Source of the DNA: Gemmatimonadaceae bacterium | GTDB taxonomy: Bacteria; Gemmatimonadota; Gemmatimonadetes; Gemmatimonadales; Gemmatimonadaceae | Assembly: GCA_036504815.1 (NCBI GenBank) | Contig: DASXUN010000023.1 | Location: 1-64,000, forward strand | Reading direction: 5' to 3' | DNA: 64,000 nt | In this document: piece by piece, positions 27,027-36,934 of the stretch | How the letters are laid out: every line of letters starts with the position of its first letter | How positions within the stretch are numbered: position 1 is the stretch's first letter | Notes under the pieces: generated by a model | The model's database searches: none | What the model saw: only the letters and a program-made list of their open reading frames with translations | What the model was told of the DNA's origin: nothing | Translations under genes and position numbers: made by a program

Positions 27027-30000
27027 TTCAACTCCCCAGCAAAGAAGGAAACTTGCAGCACCGCCGTGAAGACGATCTGCGAGAAGCGCCGATTCATGTT
27101 GTTGTCGAACGTGATGATGCGGGCACCGGTCAGGGAGAACGTGAGGTTCTCCGCAACGTCGGCGTCGGCATTGACATTAATCGCCTGTCGCCCGTTGTCG
27201 GCGAGGCGGCTCCGCCGCGATGCCGCGCCCTGGTTTTGCACCCACGACTGCGCCGCGCTCTGCTGGTAGCTGAATCGCGTGCGGAGGTCGTTCTTGAGCT
27301 TCCAGCTCGCCGGCATCTTGACCGAGCGCGACACGTCGGCGCTGAGGTCGCGCGATCGCGACTCGGCGATGCTTCCCGGCAGCGAGTCGAGCCGATGGGT
27401 GTTCCCCACGCCGAACGAGGTCATGAGCCCCGTGCCGACATTCCACGTGATGCTCCCGTTCACCGGATAGCTGGTCACGCGGCTGACGCGCTGGTCGGCC
27501 GCCGCGCCGTCGATCTCGCTGGGCACCACGCTCGACTGCCGCGTGTTGAGATAACGCAGGCTGCCGCCGAGGCTGGTGATCACCCGGCTGGCGAAGCGCG
27601 GCCGCAGCGTGAAGCGGAGCGCGAGATCGGGGAGCGTCACCTGCTCACCGTCGATGACGGTCTGCGTGTTGTCGAAGCGCCGCGTCCAATTGCGCGAGTT
27701 GACCTTCTGCATGCGCGTCGTGAGGGACATGCCCAGCGGGAGCCGCAGCCCGGTGCTCAGCGTGACCTGCGCGTTGCTGCCGGCGCTCGTGGCGTTGAGT
27801 CCGTTCTGCGTGCGGAAGTGGTCGATGCCGCCCCAGCCCAACTGGTATCCGAACCCCGGCGTGAACGGCGCGCCATCAAACGCCGAGACCAGCGACCGGC
27901 TGGCCTGCACGTCGAGGGGCTGCAGCACCTGCACCAGCACCGGCGTGACGAGCGAATCGTGCAGGTAGGCGCGCAGGGCGGCGGGGAGGTCGATGTTGGC
28001 GCCCAGGGCCAGCGTCTGCGTGTTGTTCACGCGGCGCGGCAGGTGGAAGCCGCCCGTGGTGTCGGCATCGCGGACCAGCGTGCGCGAGTTGGGATCGCGC
28101 TGCATCGTGTACGCGCTGGTGAAGTCGAGCCGCGGCCGCATCCAGAAGGCGACGGTCGGCGCGAAGCTCAGCGCCGCATTCATCTGTCGCTCGCGCTCGA
28201 GGCCAACGTCGAGCCCCAGGAGCTTGCTGCGCTCGCTGGTGGCGACAATCGCGGTCGGCGAGGAGTCGCCGTACTGCCGCAGGTCGCGCAGCGACGTGAA
28301 GTCCCAGCGCGCGTTGAGCGCCTCGAACGGACGCAGCTCCACGCCGGCGACGTTGCGCCACACATGGGTGAGTCCGGTGACCAGCCGGCCGGTGTCGGAG
28401 AGGGACTCGGCGGGCTTCAGGAACGCCATGCGACGGTCCTCGGCGCGCGCCATCGAGCTGCTGAACCGGACGCTCGACGGATTCAGCCGCACCTCGGCGT
28501 TGCGCAGCGCCTGCACCCATTCGGCATTCTGCAGCCAGATGGGAAGCGCCCCGAGCGTCCGGTCCACCCACTGCGGCATCGGGCGCGTGCGCGCCTGCGA
28601 GGCCAGGTTGTAATCGAGACCTGCGTTGAAGTTCGAGCTCTTGCCGTCCTGGTACTCGCTGCGCGAGTTGGCCGAGCCGAAGTTGGCGGTCGCGCCCAGG
28701 TTGTTGACGACCGTGGCGAGGAAACCCTCAGGCAGCGGCGTGGTGCGGCGCAGCGCGATCGAGACGTTGGTGGCGTCGTTGCGCGGCGTGCGCAGCCCCT
28801 TGATGCCGTCGCCGCGCAGGTCGGAGCGCGAGACGAAGAGCGGATTGTTGGCGCCGCTCGAGTGATTCACCGTGACGGGGATGGCATAGCCCAGCCCCGC
28901 GGGGAGCAGCTTGTCAAGGCGCACCGACGTGCCGATGTCGAACTGGTTGTCGGAGACGTACGACGGCGTCTCGTTCAGCTGGCGGAAGTTCGCATCGCGA
29001 TGACTGAAGCCGGCGCGGAAGGTGCCGATGTCGCCGGCGGTCACGCTCAACCCGATCTGCGCCGCGTACCCCGGCGTGTTGTCCACGTTGGTGAGCCGCA
29101 TGTCGTCGACCCAGAGCTCGAGCGTGTCCCCCGGAAGCACGCGGGCCGCGCCCAGCCCACCCGAATCGATGCGCACCATGCCGACGGCAAGGTCCTGCAC
29201 GGCGGCAAGGTTGGGCGCACTGATGTTCGGGTCGACCGTGTAGACCATATAGCCGCCCTTGCAGACAGCGTAGCGGCGGATGCTCACACCGGCCGGCAGG
29301 CCGCTGCGGGCAATGAGCACCGAGTCGGCGCCGTGACAGGCCAGCGAATCGGGGCTGTTCTGCAGGAAGGCATTCTGCAACTGGGCGCGCAGGGCGAAGA
29401 ACTTCTCGAAGTCGACGCGCACTTCAGGAAGCCAGGCCGCCTGGCCGCTCCCCGCCTGCACCGGCGTGCGATACAGGTAGAAGTTGTCCGCGTCGCGCCC
29501 GAGCCGGACGAAGAAGTTCATCTCCCCGTCCTGCCCCCAGCCGTTGCCGCGCCCGCGCGCCCAGACCCGCAGTTCGCGGTACTGCATGAAGTTCCGGCTG
29601 CCTTCCGCGAAGCGCATGTACGTCTCGGCGCGCTGGTACGGCGCAAGCTGCTGCGCGGTGATGCGCATCGAGCGCTCGTTGATCTGCACGCGCTGGTTCT
29701 CGAGCCCCGTGATGATCTGGTCGGGGGCATCGTTCACGCCCGGCGGCGATTCGTAGATGAGCCCGCTTGTCGAGTCGCGGTCCATCGTGCCGATGGTCGA
29801 CGCCTGCACCGCGCCCGGCCCGGTGCGGTCGCCGGCGATGCCGGTGAGGGCGCGATCGGCGCGCTTCAGCCACGACGCGCCGGTCAGCCGGAATTGCGCA
29901 ATCGGCAGCTGCGTGAAGGCGTCATCGCGCGCGCCGACACCGCTGACCATCGTCAGGCGCAGCGCGCGCACCCGGCGAATGGCGGGCCCGCCCGCGATCG

Positions 30001-33000
30001 TGTCGAACGGCGCATTGAACGGGAGCCGGAAGAAGACCCAGCAGAGCGTGCTGTGCTCCACGCCGCCGCCCGACGTGTCCACCTGCGTCACCTCGCACTT
30101 GCCGACGCGGGTGTAGGCCCTGGGGTCGGACATGTCGACGACGTATCGCAGCAAGCGCTCGCTCTCGCGCTGTGACGAGACGAAGTTGAGCGTGTTGTCG
30201 AGGTCGATGTCGTTCTCGTCGAGGCGCCCGTTGCGCACGGTGCAGTTGGTCTTCGCGTCGCCCAGCCGGTTGAGCTTGACGTCACCCTTCTGGCAGATGG
30301 GATAGTCGCGCAGCACGCCCGAGGAATCGGGCGACGTGAACTGCAGTGTCGGCACCACGTCGCCGGGAAGCCCCTTGTCGTCTCGCTCCTGGTTGAACGA
30401 GCGCGAGAACGCGTCGCGCTCGGAGTGCAGCGAGTCGAGGCCGACGACGGCGCGCCCGGTGTAGCTCGAATCGACGGCCGAGCCGCTGCGCGACACCACC
30501 AGCCGCGTGGGCGCGACGGCCACGGTGTTCTCGGACACGTCGCCGAAATCGAGCACAAGGGTGGGATTGCGCGTGCGGTGCGCCGCGGTGGTGTCGATGA
30601 GCGTCCAGAACTGGATGTTCTCCACGCGCGACAGGTCAGTGCCCGACGCATTCAGGACGGTGCGAATGGACCGCCAGCGGCGTCCGAGCGGCGCATTGCT
30701 GATCTGCCACTGATAGCGCTTGCTCGCGTCGTTGTACGCACCGCCGACGCTCAGGGGATAGAGGGTCAGCCAGAGCATCTGCTCCGGCTGCTGCAGCCCG
30801 CTGCCGATGATGTTGACGAGCGGATCGATCTGCTGGAGCGTGAACGTGACCGTCTGTCCCGCGGCGCTGAGTCCGTTGTTCTGCCAGGCGATGGTCGCGG
30901 CGCGCGCGAGGTCGAGACTGGCCGCCCCGCCCACCCTGGACGGCAGGGCGCGTCCGAGGGCCGGCTGGCTGCTCGTCAGCCAGGCCGGATCGGAGAGACT
31001 CACCAGCGTGCTCCCTTCACCCTCGAAGCTCTCGAGGTACGCCTGCCCGGCGCTGTTTGCCTGCGGCCGGCTCGTCGCCACCTCCGCATCCAGATGGACG
31101 CGCGACGGCGTCGTGGTCTGCACGAAGGGCAGGCGCTGCAGCGCGCGAGTGAGCGGCGCCGCGTTGAAGTCGAAGGTGCCGCTCACTCCCGCCAGGAACG
31201 ACGACTGCGGCTCGTAGCCAAGCGGCGGGCGCGTGAAGGTGGTGCGCTGGTTCTGCGCGATCGCCATCACGTTGATCTCGCCCACGTCGAGCGGGAACTG
31301 CGACGCAAACCCGATAATGCTCTTGGGCGCCGCCGCGAAGAGCGGGTTCTCCTCGAACCGCGCCGAGACCTGCTTGGCGCTGGGGAAGAGCGTGTCGGGG
31401 CGCAGGAACGTGACCCGGCCGAGATCGTAGTCCACCTTGTAGTCCACGTCGCGCTGGAGCAGCCGCCCCTCGAGCGTCAGGCGCTCGGAGTTCGGGCGCA
31501 CCTGCGTGGCGCCCAGCATCAGCGAGCCCGCATCGCCGCCCCCTTCGGCGTCGTACCGCAGGCGAATGCGGTAGGTGGACTGCGGATGCTGCGTGGAGTA
31601 CAGGTATTCGCCCGGCGTGGTGTAGATCGCCTCGCTCGTCGGGTTGCCGGCCGGTTGCGCGAGGCCGCTGCGCGAGAAGGGGCGCAGCGAGGGAAAGACG
31701 AGGAAGTAGTCGCGCAGGATCTTCGTGCCGGCGGCGCCGCCGATCGTGACGTTCGGGTCGCCGGGACGCGGGAAGAGCCGGTTGTCGATGTCGAACGTCG
31801 CGCTGTTCCGCGACTGCGCGAGGCCGAAGAGCTGCAGCCACGTCTCGCTCGTGCCGGCGACCGGCTTCTCCTGATCGCCGGACGCGCCCGTGACAATGCG
31901 GGCCGTGACCGTCTGTCGCCGCACGTCCTCGCCGCCCACGCGGTAGACCGAGCGGATCTCGCGATCAAAGGCCGCGTCGGTGGGACGCACCTGCGGGTCC
32001 CACAGCAGATGGGCGTACTGGTCGCGGTCGGTGTACTCGAAGTCCGGCGTGCCGCCGGTGCTCGCGATGGTCGTGTCGCGGCCGTTGATGCGCACGGTGT
32101 ACGCGACGACGAGCCGTTCATTGTTGAGGTTGAGCGGCCGGACCAGCGACACCCAGAGCTGCGACGGATCGGTGTAGTAGTCGACGTTCTCGCGCAGCAG
32201 CTCGTAGATCTGCCCGCGCCGCGACGCCGGATCGCCGATGAGCTTGAACTGCGGCCCGTTGGGATTCGGCGGCTGTCCGCCGATGAGGAGGCGGTACAGA
32301 TAGATGCGCGAGGGCCGCAGCGAATCGGGGAGCAAAGCGGCCAGCCGCTGCATTTGCGTGGCGTTGAGCAGGTCGATGTTGGGGAAGTCCGCGAAGCGGT
32401 GCGGATCGACCGTGAAGAAGAAGCGCCGCGGCTCGACCTGATAGTCCTCGATCTCGCGGTCCACCGACTGCACCGTGCGGTCGCCGACCGTGAAGACACG
32501 GTCCTTCGTGACGTTGCCCTTCTGCTGGGCGACGATCGTGCGGAAGCGCATCGGCCCCACCTGCCCGATGGCCTGCAGGCCGTAGTTGCCGCTCGGGATG
32601 CCGCCCGTGATGAAGCGGCTCGCCGGCGGCTGGAAGGTGACGTTGCCGACCTCGAGCTTCTGGATCAGCTCGTCACTCTTCCCCTGGTAGTAGACCTGGA
32701 TGTTGTTGGAGGCGTCGAACTCACGCTTGCTGTCGTAGTCCACGTCGAGGTGCACGCGGTCGGCCACGACGCCGCCGGTGCGGACATCGAACTGGAAGTC
32801 GAAGAGCGGCTGGAACGTCCCCTTGCACTGCGACGCGAGACTGAAGAACTGGCTGCTGATGCAGCGCTCGTTCCTGGTGCGGTTGATCTTGCTTTCGAGG
32901 CGACCGTTGAGGACCAGGCCGAGATCGGCGTACTGCCCGAAGAGGTCGGCGGCCTGCTGGCGCAGGGTTGTATCTGCCTTCTGCGCGAGCGTGGGTTGCA

Positions 33001-33301
33001 CGGCCGCCCCCGCACCCTCTCCCCTCCCCTGCAACGACAAGCGTACGGCGCTTCGCCACTGCTCCTCGAGCGAACGCTGGGCACGCGCCCGCGCCGCCGC
33101 CGCGGCCTGGCGCGCGATCTCCGCCGCGGACATCCGGTTGCGCGCGAGACTGCCACCGGGGGCAAGCGCGGGGGGCGTGACGAAGGTCAGCCGGAACGGC
33201 GTCAGCACCGATGGCTCGCCGCGCGTCGCGGGCGTCCCCTGGGACTGGGCCGCCAGCGGGATGGCGATCAAGCAGGCGGCGAGGAAGGGGGAGACGCGCA
33301 C
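27023..33301 (-). CDS. sprA: SprA/Sov-family giant outer-membrane protein
   Basis: A 2092-residue protein with a signal peptide (PLAAQ near residue 20), GTG start. Around residues 200-260 it has the SprA hallmark GKSDELIQKLEVGNV, then FITGG, a MRFRTIVAQQ strand and RRFFFTVDP, and further on LYPLSVGGAYND and SGANNPLFVSRSDLRG. In Bacteroidota SprA is the 36-strand translocon pore of the type IX secretion system. No other T9SS gene is in the window, so secretion is inferred from family. It is divergent from lptF and coupled to an M28 lipoprotein gene. The length fits the family (about 2000-2500). Confidence 0.87.
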   Translation of the reverse strand: MRVSPFLAACLIAIPLAAQSQGTPATRGEPSVLTPFRLTFVTPPALAPGGSLARNRMSAAEIARQAAAAARARAQRSLEEQWRSAVRLSLQGRGEGAGAAVQPTLAQKADTTLRQQAADLFGQYADLGLVLNGRLESKINRTRNERCISSQFFSLASQCKGTFQPLFDFQFDVRTGGVVADRVHLDVDYDSKREFDASNNIQVYYQGKSDELIQKLEVGNVTFQPPASRFITGGIPSGNYGLQAIGQVGPMRFRTIVAQQKGNVTKDRVFTVGDRTVQSVDREIEDYQVEPRRFFFTVDPHRFADFPNIDLLNATQMQRLAALLPDSLRPSRIYLYRLLIGGQPPNPNGPQFKLIGDPASRRGQIYELLRENVDYYTDPSQLWVSLVRPLNLNNERLVVAYTVRINGRDTTIASTGGTPDFEYTDRDQYAHLLWDPQVRPTDAAFDREIRSVYRVGGEDVRRQTVTARIVTGASGDQEKPVAGTSETWLQLFGLAQSRNSATFDIDNRLFPRPGDPNVTIGGAAGTKILRDYFLVFPSLRPFSRSGLAQPAGNPTSEAIYTTPGEYLYSTQHPQSTYRIRLRYDAEGGGDAGSLMLGATQVRPNSERLTLEGRLLQRDVDYKVDYDLGRVTFLRPDTLFPSAKQVSARFEENPLFAAAPKSIIGFASQFPLDVGEINVMAIAQNQRTTFTRPPLGYEPQSSFLAGVSGTFDFNAAPLTRALQRLPFVQTTTPSRVHLDAEVATSRPQANSAGQAYLESFEGEGSTLVSLSDPAWLTSSQPALGRALPSRVGGAASLDLARAATIAWQNNGLSAAGQTVTFTLQQIDPLVNIIGSGLQQPEQMLWLTLYPLSVGGAYNDASKRYQWQISNAPLGRRWRSIRTVLNASGTDLSRVENIQFWTLIDTTAAHRTRNPTLVLDFGDVSENTVAVAPTRLVVSRSGSAVDSSYTGRAVVGLDSLHSERDAFSRSFNQERDDKGLPGDVVPTLQFTSPDSSGVLRDYPICQKGDVKLNRLGDAKTNCTVRNGRLDENDIDLDNTLNFVSSQRESERLLRYVVDMSDPRAYTRVGKCEVTQVDTSGGGVEHSTLCWVFFRLPFNAPFDTIAGGPAIRRVRALRLTMVSGVGARDDAFTQLPIAQFRLTGASWLKRADRALTGIAGDRTGPGAVQASTIGTMDRDSTSGLIYESPPGVNDAPDQIITGLENQRVQINERSMRITAQQLAPYQRAETYMRFAEGSRNFMQYRELRVWARGRGNGWGQDGEMNFFVRLGRDADNFYLYRTPVQAGSGQAAWLPEVRVDFEKFFALRAQLQNAFLQNSPDSLACHGADSVLIARSGLPAGVSIRRYAVCKGGYMVYTVDPNISAPNLAAVQDLAVGMVRIDSGGLGAARVLPGDTLELWVDDMRLTNVDNTPGYAAQIGLSVTAGDIGTFRAGFSHRDANFRQLNETPSYVSDNQFDIGTSVRLDKLLPAGLGYAIPVTVNHSSGANNPLFVSRSDLRGDGIKGLRTPRNDATNVSIALRRTTPLPEGFLATVVNNLGATANFGSANSRSEYQDGKSSNFNAGLDYNLASQARTRPMPQWVDRTLGALPIWLQNAEWVQALRNAEVRLNPSSVRFSSSMARAEDRRMAFLKPAESLSDTGRLVTGLTHVWRNVAGVELRPFEALNARWDFTSLRDLRQYGDSSPTAIVATSERSKLLGLDVGLERERQMNAALSFAPTVAFWMRPRLDFTSAYTMQRDPNSRTLVRDADTTGGFHLPRRVNNTQTLALGANIDLPAALRAYLHDSLVTPVLVQVLQPLDVQASRSLVSAFDGAPFTPGFGYQLGWGGIDHFRTQNGLNATSAGSNAQVTLSTGLRLPLGMSLTTRMQKVNSRNWTRRFDNTQTVIDGEQVTLPDLALRFTLRPRFASRVITSLGGSLRYLNTRQSSVVPSEIDGAAADQRVSRVTSYPVNGSITWNVGTGLMTSFGVGNTHRLDSLPGSIAESRSRDLSADVSRSVKMPASWKLKNDLRTRFSYQQSAAQSWVQNQGAASRRSRLADNGRQAINVNADADVAENLTFSLTGARIITFDNNMNRRFSQIVFTAVLQVSFFAGELK

Positions 33302-33328
33302 TTAGCGGGGTGAGCGGGGTATGAGGGC

Positions 33329-33475
33329 GGCAGATGGCAGATGGCAGATGGCAGATGGCAGATGGCGGACAGCCGAGGGTTCCGACCCTACGAACTCGAG
33401 GTGGCGTCCTTCAGCCGTTCGGCACGTGTGCGGTGGACATCATCTGCCGTCGGCCATCTGCCTTCTGCCGTCTGC
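33329..33475. repeat. R7: GGCAGAT inverted-arm element in the sprA-lptF divergent region
   Basis: Five exact GGCAGAT units (33329-33363) and a GGCGGAC variant form one arm; 33441-33475 (CATCTGCC, GGCCATCTGCC, TTCTGCC and related words) is the complementary arm, with about 70 nt between. The rest of the 317-bp gap between sprA and lptF holds the expected promoters, of which only a weak TTGAGC (33521) with TATACG (33542) toward lptF could be proposed. Confidence 0.75.
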
Positions 33476-33618
33476 ACGCCCGGCTTCCAAATCGTCCCAT
33501 CACATCCATAGACCTTGCACTTGAGCGGTCGGCTGGTGGAATATACGGTCGGTCCGACACCCTACAACCCTTGGTGTGACGGGCAGTTCCGCCCTTTCTG
33601 CGCCCCGGGGCCGACCCC

Positions 33619-35247
33619 TTGAAGATCACGTCCAAGTACATCCTGAGGGAGCATGTCGGCCCGCTCGTGTTCGCGCTCTCCGCGCTCACGTCGCTGCTGC
33701 TGCTGAATTACGTCGCCAAGAAGTTCGGCGACCTGGTCGGCAAGGGACTGCCCGTCAAGGCCATCGTCCAGTTCTTCGCGCTGTCGGTGCCATTCACCGT
33801 CGCGATGACGCTCCCCATGGCGATCCTCGTCGCCACCCTGCACGCGTTCAGCCGGCTGGCCTCGGAGAACGAGATCACGGCGTACAAGGCCAGCGGCGTC
33901 TCGATGCATCGCCTCGTCGCCCCCGTGCTGGTGGCGGCGCTCGGCTTCACGGCGTTCATGGTCTGGTTCAATGACCAGGTGCTGCCGCGCACCAATCATC
34001 AGCTGGCCACGCTGACGAGCGACATCTCGCGGAAGAAGCCGACGGTCGCCTTCAAGGAACAGATCATCAACGAGGTGTCGCCAAGCCGCACCTACCTGCG
34101 CGCCGTGCACATCGACCGCGCCACCAGCCTGATGCGCGACGTCACCATCTACGATCTCTCCCCGCCGCAGAAACGCCGCATCATTCACGCCGACAGCGGA
34201 CTGCTGGAGATGTCGCCGGATCAGGTGGACCTCCTGCTGACGCTCTACAGCGGGTCGATGACCGAGGTGTCCCTGCAGGAGTCGGCGCGGCTCCAGCGCA
34301 ACTTCTTCACGACCGACTTCATCAAGGTCCGCGGCGTCGGCAACCAGTTCGAGAACGAATCGCCCGACAGCGCCTACAAGAGCGACCGCGAGATGACCAT
34401 CTGCGAGCTGCAGTCGCGGGTGACGCAGGCGGCACGGACGCGCGACAGCGTCTGGAAGATCCTCTACCGCTACAACAAGAAGGAGGCGCTGGCGATCCAG
34501 CCGGACGTGGTCCGTCCCGGACTTGGCACCGCCTACTGCCGGATGCTCAGCGTGCTCGGCATCAAGACGGCCGCCGCCGCGACGCCCGCCCAGGACACGG
34601 CCAGGAAACCGGCTGCCGTGACCGCAGTCCCGCAGGATACCGCGAAGAACGCAGGCGCACCGGCGGCGGCAGCAGCGGCGGCGGCAGCGGCGGCGGCAGC
34701 ACCGGCGCCGGCCCTGCCTGCCCCGGGCACGGCTGCGCAGGTGCCGCAGCCTCACGCGGCCGGCGTCCCCCCGATGTACGGCACGGTGGTGGGGCCTCCT
34801 GCCGACAGCCTGCCACCGTCTGCCGCGACCGCCATCACCGAAGGGTTGAAGATCGAGTTCGGCAACTCCGCAAACATCGTGGACGGCCATTCGGTGGAGA
34901 TCGAGAAGAAGTTCGCGATCGCCGTGGCCTGCTTCATCTTCGTGCTGCTGGGCGCGCCCATCGCGCTGCGATTCCCGCGCGGCGGCGTGGGGATGACGAT
35001 CGGCGTCTCGCTGGCCGTGTTCGGCCTGTACTACGTCGGGCTCATCGTCGGCGAAACGATGGCTGACCGTGACTACATGACGCCGTTCTGGGGAATGTGG
35101 GCGGCAAACATGATCCTGGGCACGATTGGCCTCGTCCTTACGGTGCGGCTCGGCCACGAGGGGACGACCAACCGGGGCAGCGAGACCACCGAACTGCTGG
35201 ACCGCGTGCGCCGCCGGGTGGTGCGCGCCTTCCGGCGGAGACGCTGA
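33619..35247 (+). CDS. lptF: LptF/LptG-type permease with alanine-rich periplasmic insertion
   Basis: A 542-residue YjgP/YjgQ-family inner-membrane protein, part of the LptB2FG exporter that moves LPS or a similar lipid toward the outer membrane. Three membrane segments precede and three follow a periplasmic jellyroll-like domain. A TTG start is used; no better start keeps the first helix. Residues about 315-405 are a low-complexity Ala/Pro insertion with about 13 consecutive alanines, which makes the protein some 150 residues longer than usual. The stop overlaps the start of the next gene (TGATG). Confidence 0.88.
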   Translation: MKITSKYILREHVGPLVFALSALTSLLLLNYVAKKFGDLVGKGLPVKAIVQFFALSVPFTVAMTLPMAILVATLHAFSRLASENEITAYKASGVSMHRLVAPVLVAALGFTAFMVWFNDQVLPRTNHQLATLTSDISRKKPTVAFKEQIINEVSPSRTYLRAVHIDRATSLMRDVTIYDLSPPQKRRIIHADSGLLEMSPDQVDLLLTLYSGSMTEVSLQESARLQRNFFTTDFIKVRGVGNQFENESPDSAYKSDREMTICELQSRVTQAARTRDSVWKILYRYNKKEALAIQPDVVRPGLGTAYCRMLSVLGIKTAAAATPAQDTARKPAAVTAVPQDTAKNAGAPAAAAAAAAAAAAAPAPALPAPGTAAQVPQPHAAGVPPMYGTVVGPPADSLPPSAATAITEGLKIEFGNSANIVDGHSVEIEKKFAIAVACFIFVLLGAPIALRFPRGGVGMTIGVSLAVFGLYYVGLIVGETMADRDYMTPFWGMWAANMILGTIGLVLTVRLGHEGTTNRGSETTELLDRVRRRVVRAFRRRR

Positions 35248-36332
35248 TGCGGATCATCAAGCCGCTCGACCGCTACGTCCTGGCGGAGTGGGTGAAGATC
35301 TTCGCCGGCACGGCGCTGGGCTTCCCGCTGCTCGTGATCATCATCGACCTCACCGAGAAGCTGGACAAGTATCTCAACCGCAACCTGACGCCGAAGGACA
35401 TCGGGCTCGCGTACCTCTACGGCGTGCCCGACACGATGTTCCTCGTGATGCCGGCCGCGGTGCTCTTCGCGACGGTCTTCTCGGTGGGCAGCTTCACGCG
35501 GCACTCGGAAATCACGGCCGCCAAGGCGAGCGGGATCAGCTTCTACCGGTTCATCCTGCCGATGGCCTTCGGCGCGCTGCTGGCCACGGCGCTGGGACTC
35601 GGCATTGGCGCCGTGTCGCCGTACACGAACGCGCGGCGCGTCGAGCTGCTCAAGGAACGGCAGTTCAGCAACCGGTCCACCCGCTTCAACTTCACGTACG
35701 CCGCGGAGGGCGGGCGGGTCTACACGATTGCCGGGGCCGATGTGGAACAGCGCGCGCTGGACCAGGTGGTCATCGAGCGAAAGGGCAAGGACGCCGCCTA
35801 CCCGACGTATTTCGTCAGCGCGCGCTCGGGCAAGTACGACGCGCGGCGGAAGCGCTGGACGCTGCAGTCGGGAACGATGCACATCCTCCCGACCGATGCG
35901 ATGAACATCAGCATCACCTTCGACTCGCTGCGCGATCGGCGGATGACCGAGGACCCGCGAACGCTGATGGCAAGTTCGAAGGTGCCGGACGAGATGACCT
36001 TCGCCGAACTCGGGAGCTTCATCCGCAACCTGGAGCGCTCGGGAAGCGACGTGGGCGCGCTGAAGGTGGGGCGCATGCTGAAGATCGCGATCCCCGTGAC
36101 GTGCGTCATCATCATGCTCTTCGGCGCGCCGCTGGCGACGAGCACGCAGCGCGGCGGCACCGCCTTCGGTGTCGGCATCAGCCTCGGCACGACGGTGATC
36201 TTCCTCATGCTCGTGCAGCTCACGCAGGCGATCGGCTCGAAGGGGCTGGTGCCGCCGAACCTGGCAGCGTGGCTGCCGGGGATGGTTTTTGGCACCGTTG
36301 GGATCATTCTGCTTTCCAGGGTCAGGACCTAG
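35247..36332 (+). CDS. lptG: LptF/LptG-type permease, second subunit
   Basis: A 361-residue YjgP/YjgQ-family permease of normal length: three N-terminal membrane segments with the SEITAAKASGISFYR coupling-helix motif, a periplasmic beta domain (about 125-260) and three C-terminal segments. It overlaps lptF by one base, so they form a coupled pair. The ATPase LptB and the bridge proteins are not in the window. The R8 element begins directly at its stop codon. Which of the two is LptF and which is LptG is uncertain. Confidence 0.9.
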   Translation: MRIIKPLDRYVLAEWVKIFAGTALGFPLLVIIIDLTEKLDKYLNRNLTPKDIGLAYLYGVPDTMFLVMPAAVLFATVFSVGSFTRHSEITAAKASGISFYRFILPMAFGALLATALGLGIGAVSPYTNARRVELLKERQFSNRSTRFNFTYAAEGGRVYTIAGADVEQRALDQVVIERKGKDAAYPTYFVSARSGKYDARRKRWTLQSGTMHILPTDAMNISITFDSLRDRRMTEDPRTLMASSKVPDEMTFAELGSFIRNLERSGSDVGALKVGRMLKIAIPVTCVIIMLFGAPLATSTQRGGTAFGVGISLGTTVIFLMLVQLTQAIGSKGLVPPNLAAWLPGMVFGTVGIILLSRVRT

Positions 36333-36475
36333 AAGCAGAGAAACAACAGAGAAACAACAGAGAAACAACAGAGAGACAACAGAGAGACAACAGAGGTACC
36401 GCATTGGCGATTGAACGGTGTTGATGGCAGGCAACTGATGACGCACGGGGGCCCAATCAGGGCTACCGTGCGTTC

Positions 36476-36853
36476 ATGCATCAGTACGAGCAGCTCACGG
36501 TCTGGAAGCGATCCATGGCGCTGGCGGCCTTGCTGCAGGCTGAGGCGCGTACGGTCTCGGCGTACCTTGACCGCACCGCATGGAGCCAGATTCTCCGCGC
36601 CGCAACGAGCGTGCCGGCGAACATCGCGGAGGGTGCCATGCGGTCGAGCCCACGCGACTTTGCGAACTTCCTCTCCATCGCCATCGGCTCAGCCGCGGAG
36701 CTTCACGCCTTGCTGCTCATCGCGGCCGAGAGCGGACTCGTTCCTCCCGACCGCGCCAAGCACACCGCCGCCGAGGCCAGGGAACTGCGCCAGATGCTAG
36801 TCAGCCTGCGCGGCCGCATCCTCGGCCAGCAAAGGCAACGCTCACCCCGGTAG
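36476..36853 (+). CDS. S23/IVP-type four-helix-bundle protein
   Basis: A 125-residue all-helical protein of the S23 ribosomal-protein or four-helix-bundle family (TIGR02436 type). The family motifs LTVWKRSMAL, ILRAATSVPANIAEGAMR and FLSIAIGSAAELHALL are all present. Homologues are encoded inside intervening sequences of 23S rRNA genes and are related to Avd of diversity-generating retroelements; their biochemical role is poorly known. It lies between the two R8 arms, with no ribosome site seen before the ATG. It is not part of an rRNA gene here. Confidence 0.9.
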   Translation: MHQYEQLTVWKRSMALAALLQAEARTVSAYLDRTAWSQILRAATSVPANIAEGAMRSSPRDFANFLSIAIGSAAELHALLLIAAESGLVPPDRAKHTAAEARELRQMLVSLRGRILGQQRQRSPR

Positions 36854-36862
36854 AAAAGCAGA

Positions 36863-36888
36863 ACCCGGGAGCCTCTCGGCCCCCGGGT
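36863..36888. terminator. Hairpin between S23 gene and tonB-receptor gene
   Basis: ACCCGGG, GCC, a TCTC loop, GGC and CCCGGGT form a stem with one bulged base on each side. On the minus strand it is followed by a T-rich stretch (TTCTGCTTTTCT), fitting a terminator for the receptor gene; it also lies just past the S23 stop. Confidence 0.8.
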
Positions 36889-36934
36889 CCTGTTGTTTCT
36901 CTGTTGTCTCTCTGTTGTTTCTCTGTTGTCTCTC

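Noticed and set aside
26915..30175. A long frame spanning R6 and antisense of sprA
   Set aside because: It crosses two real genes on the other strand, has low-complexity content and no motif.
30425..33313. A 962-codon frame antisense to sprA
   Set aside because: Composition is the Arg/Ala/Glu-rich read-through expected opposite high-GC genes; no domain is visible.
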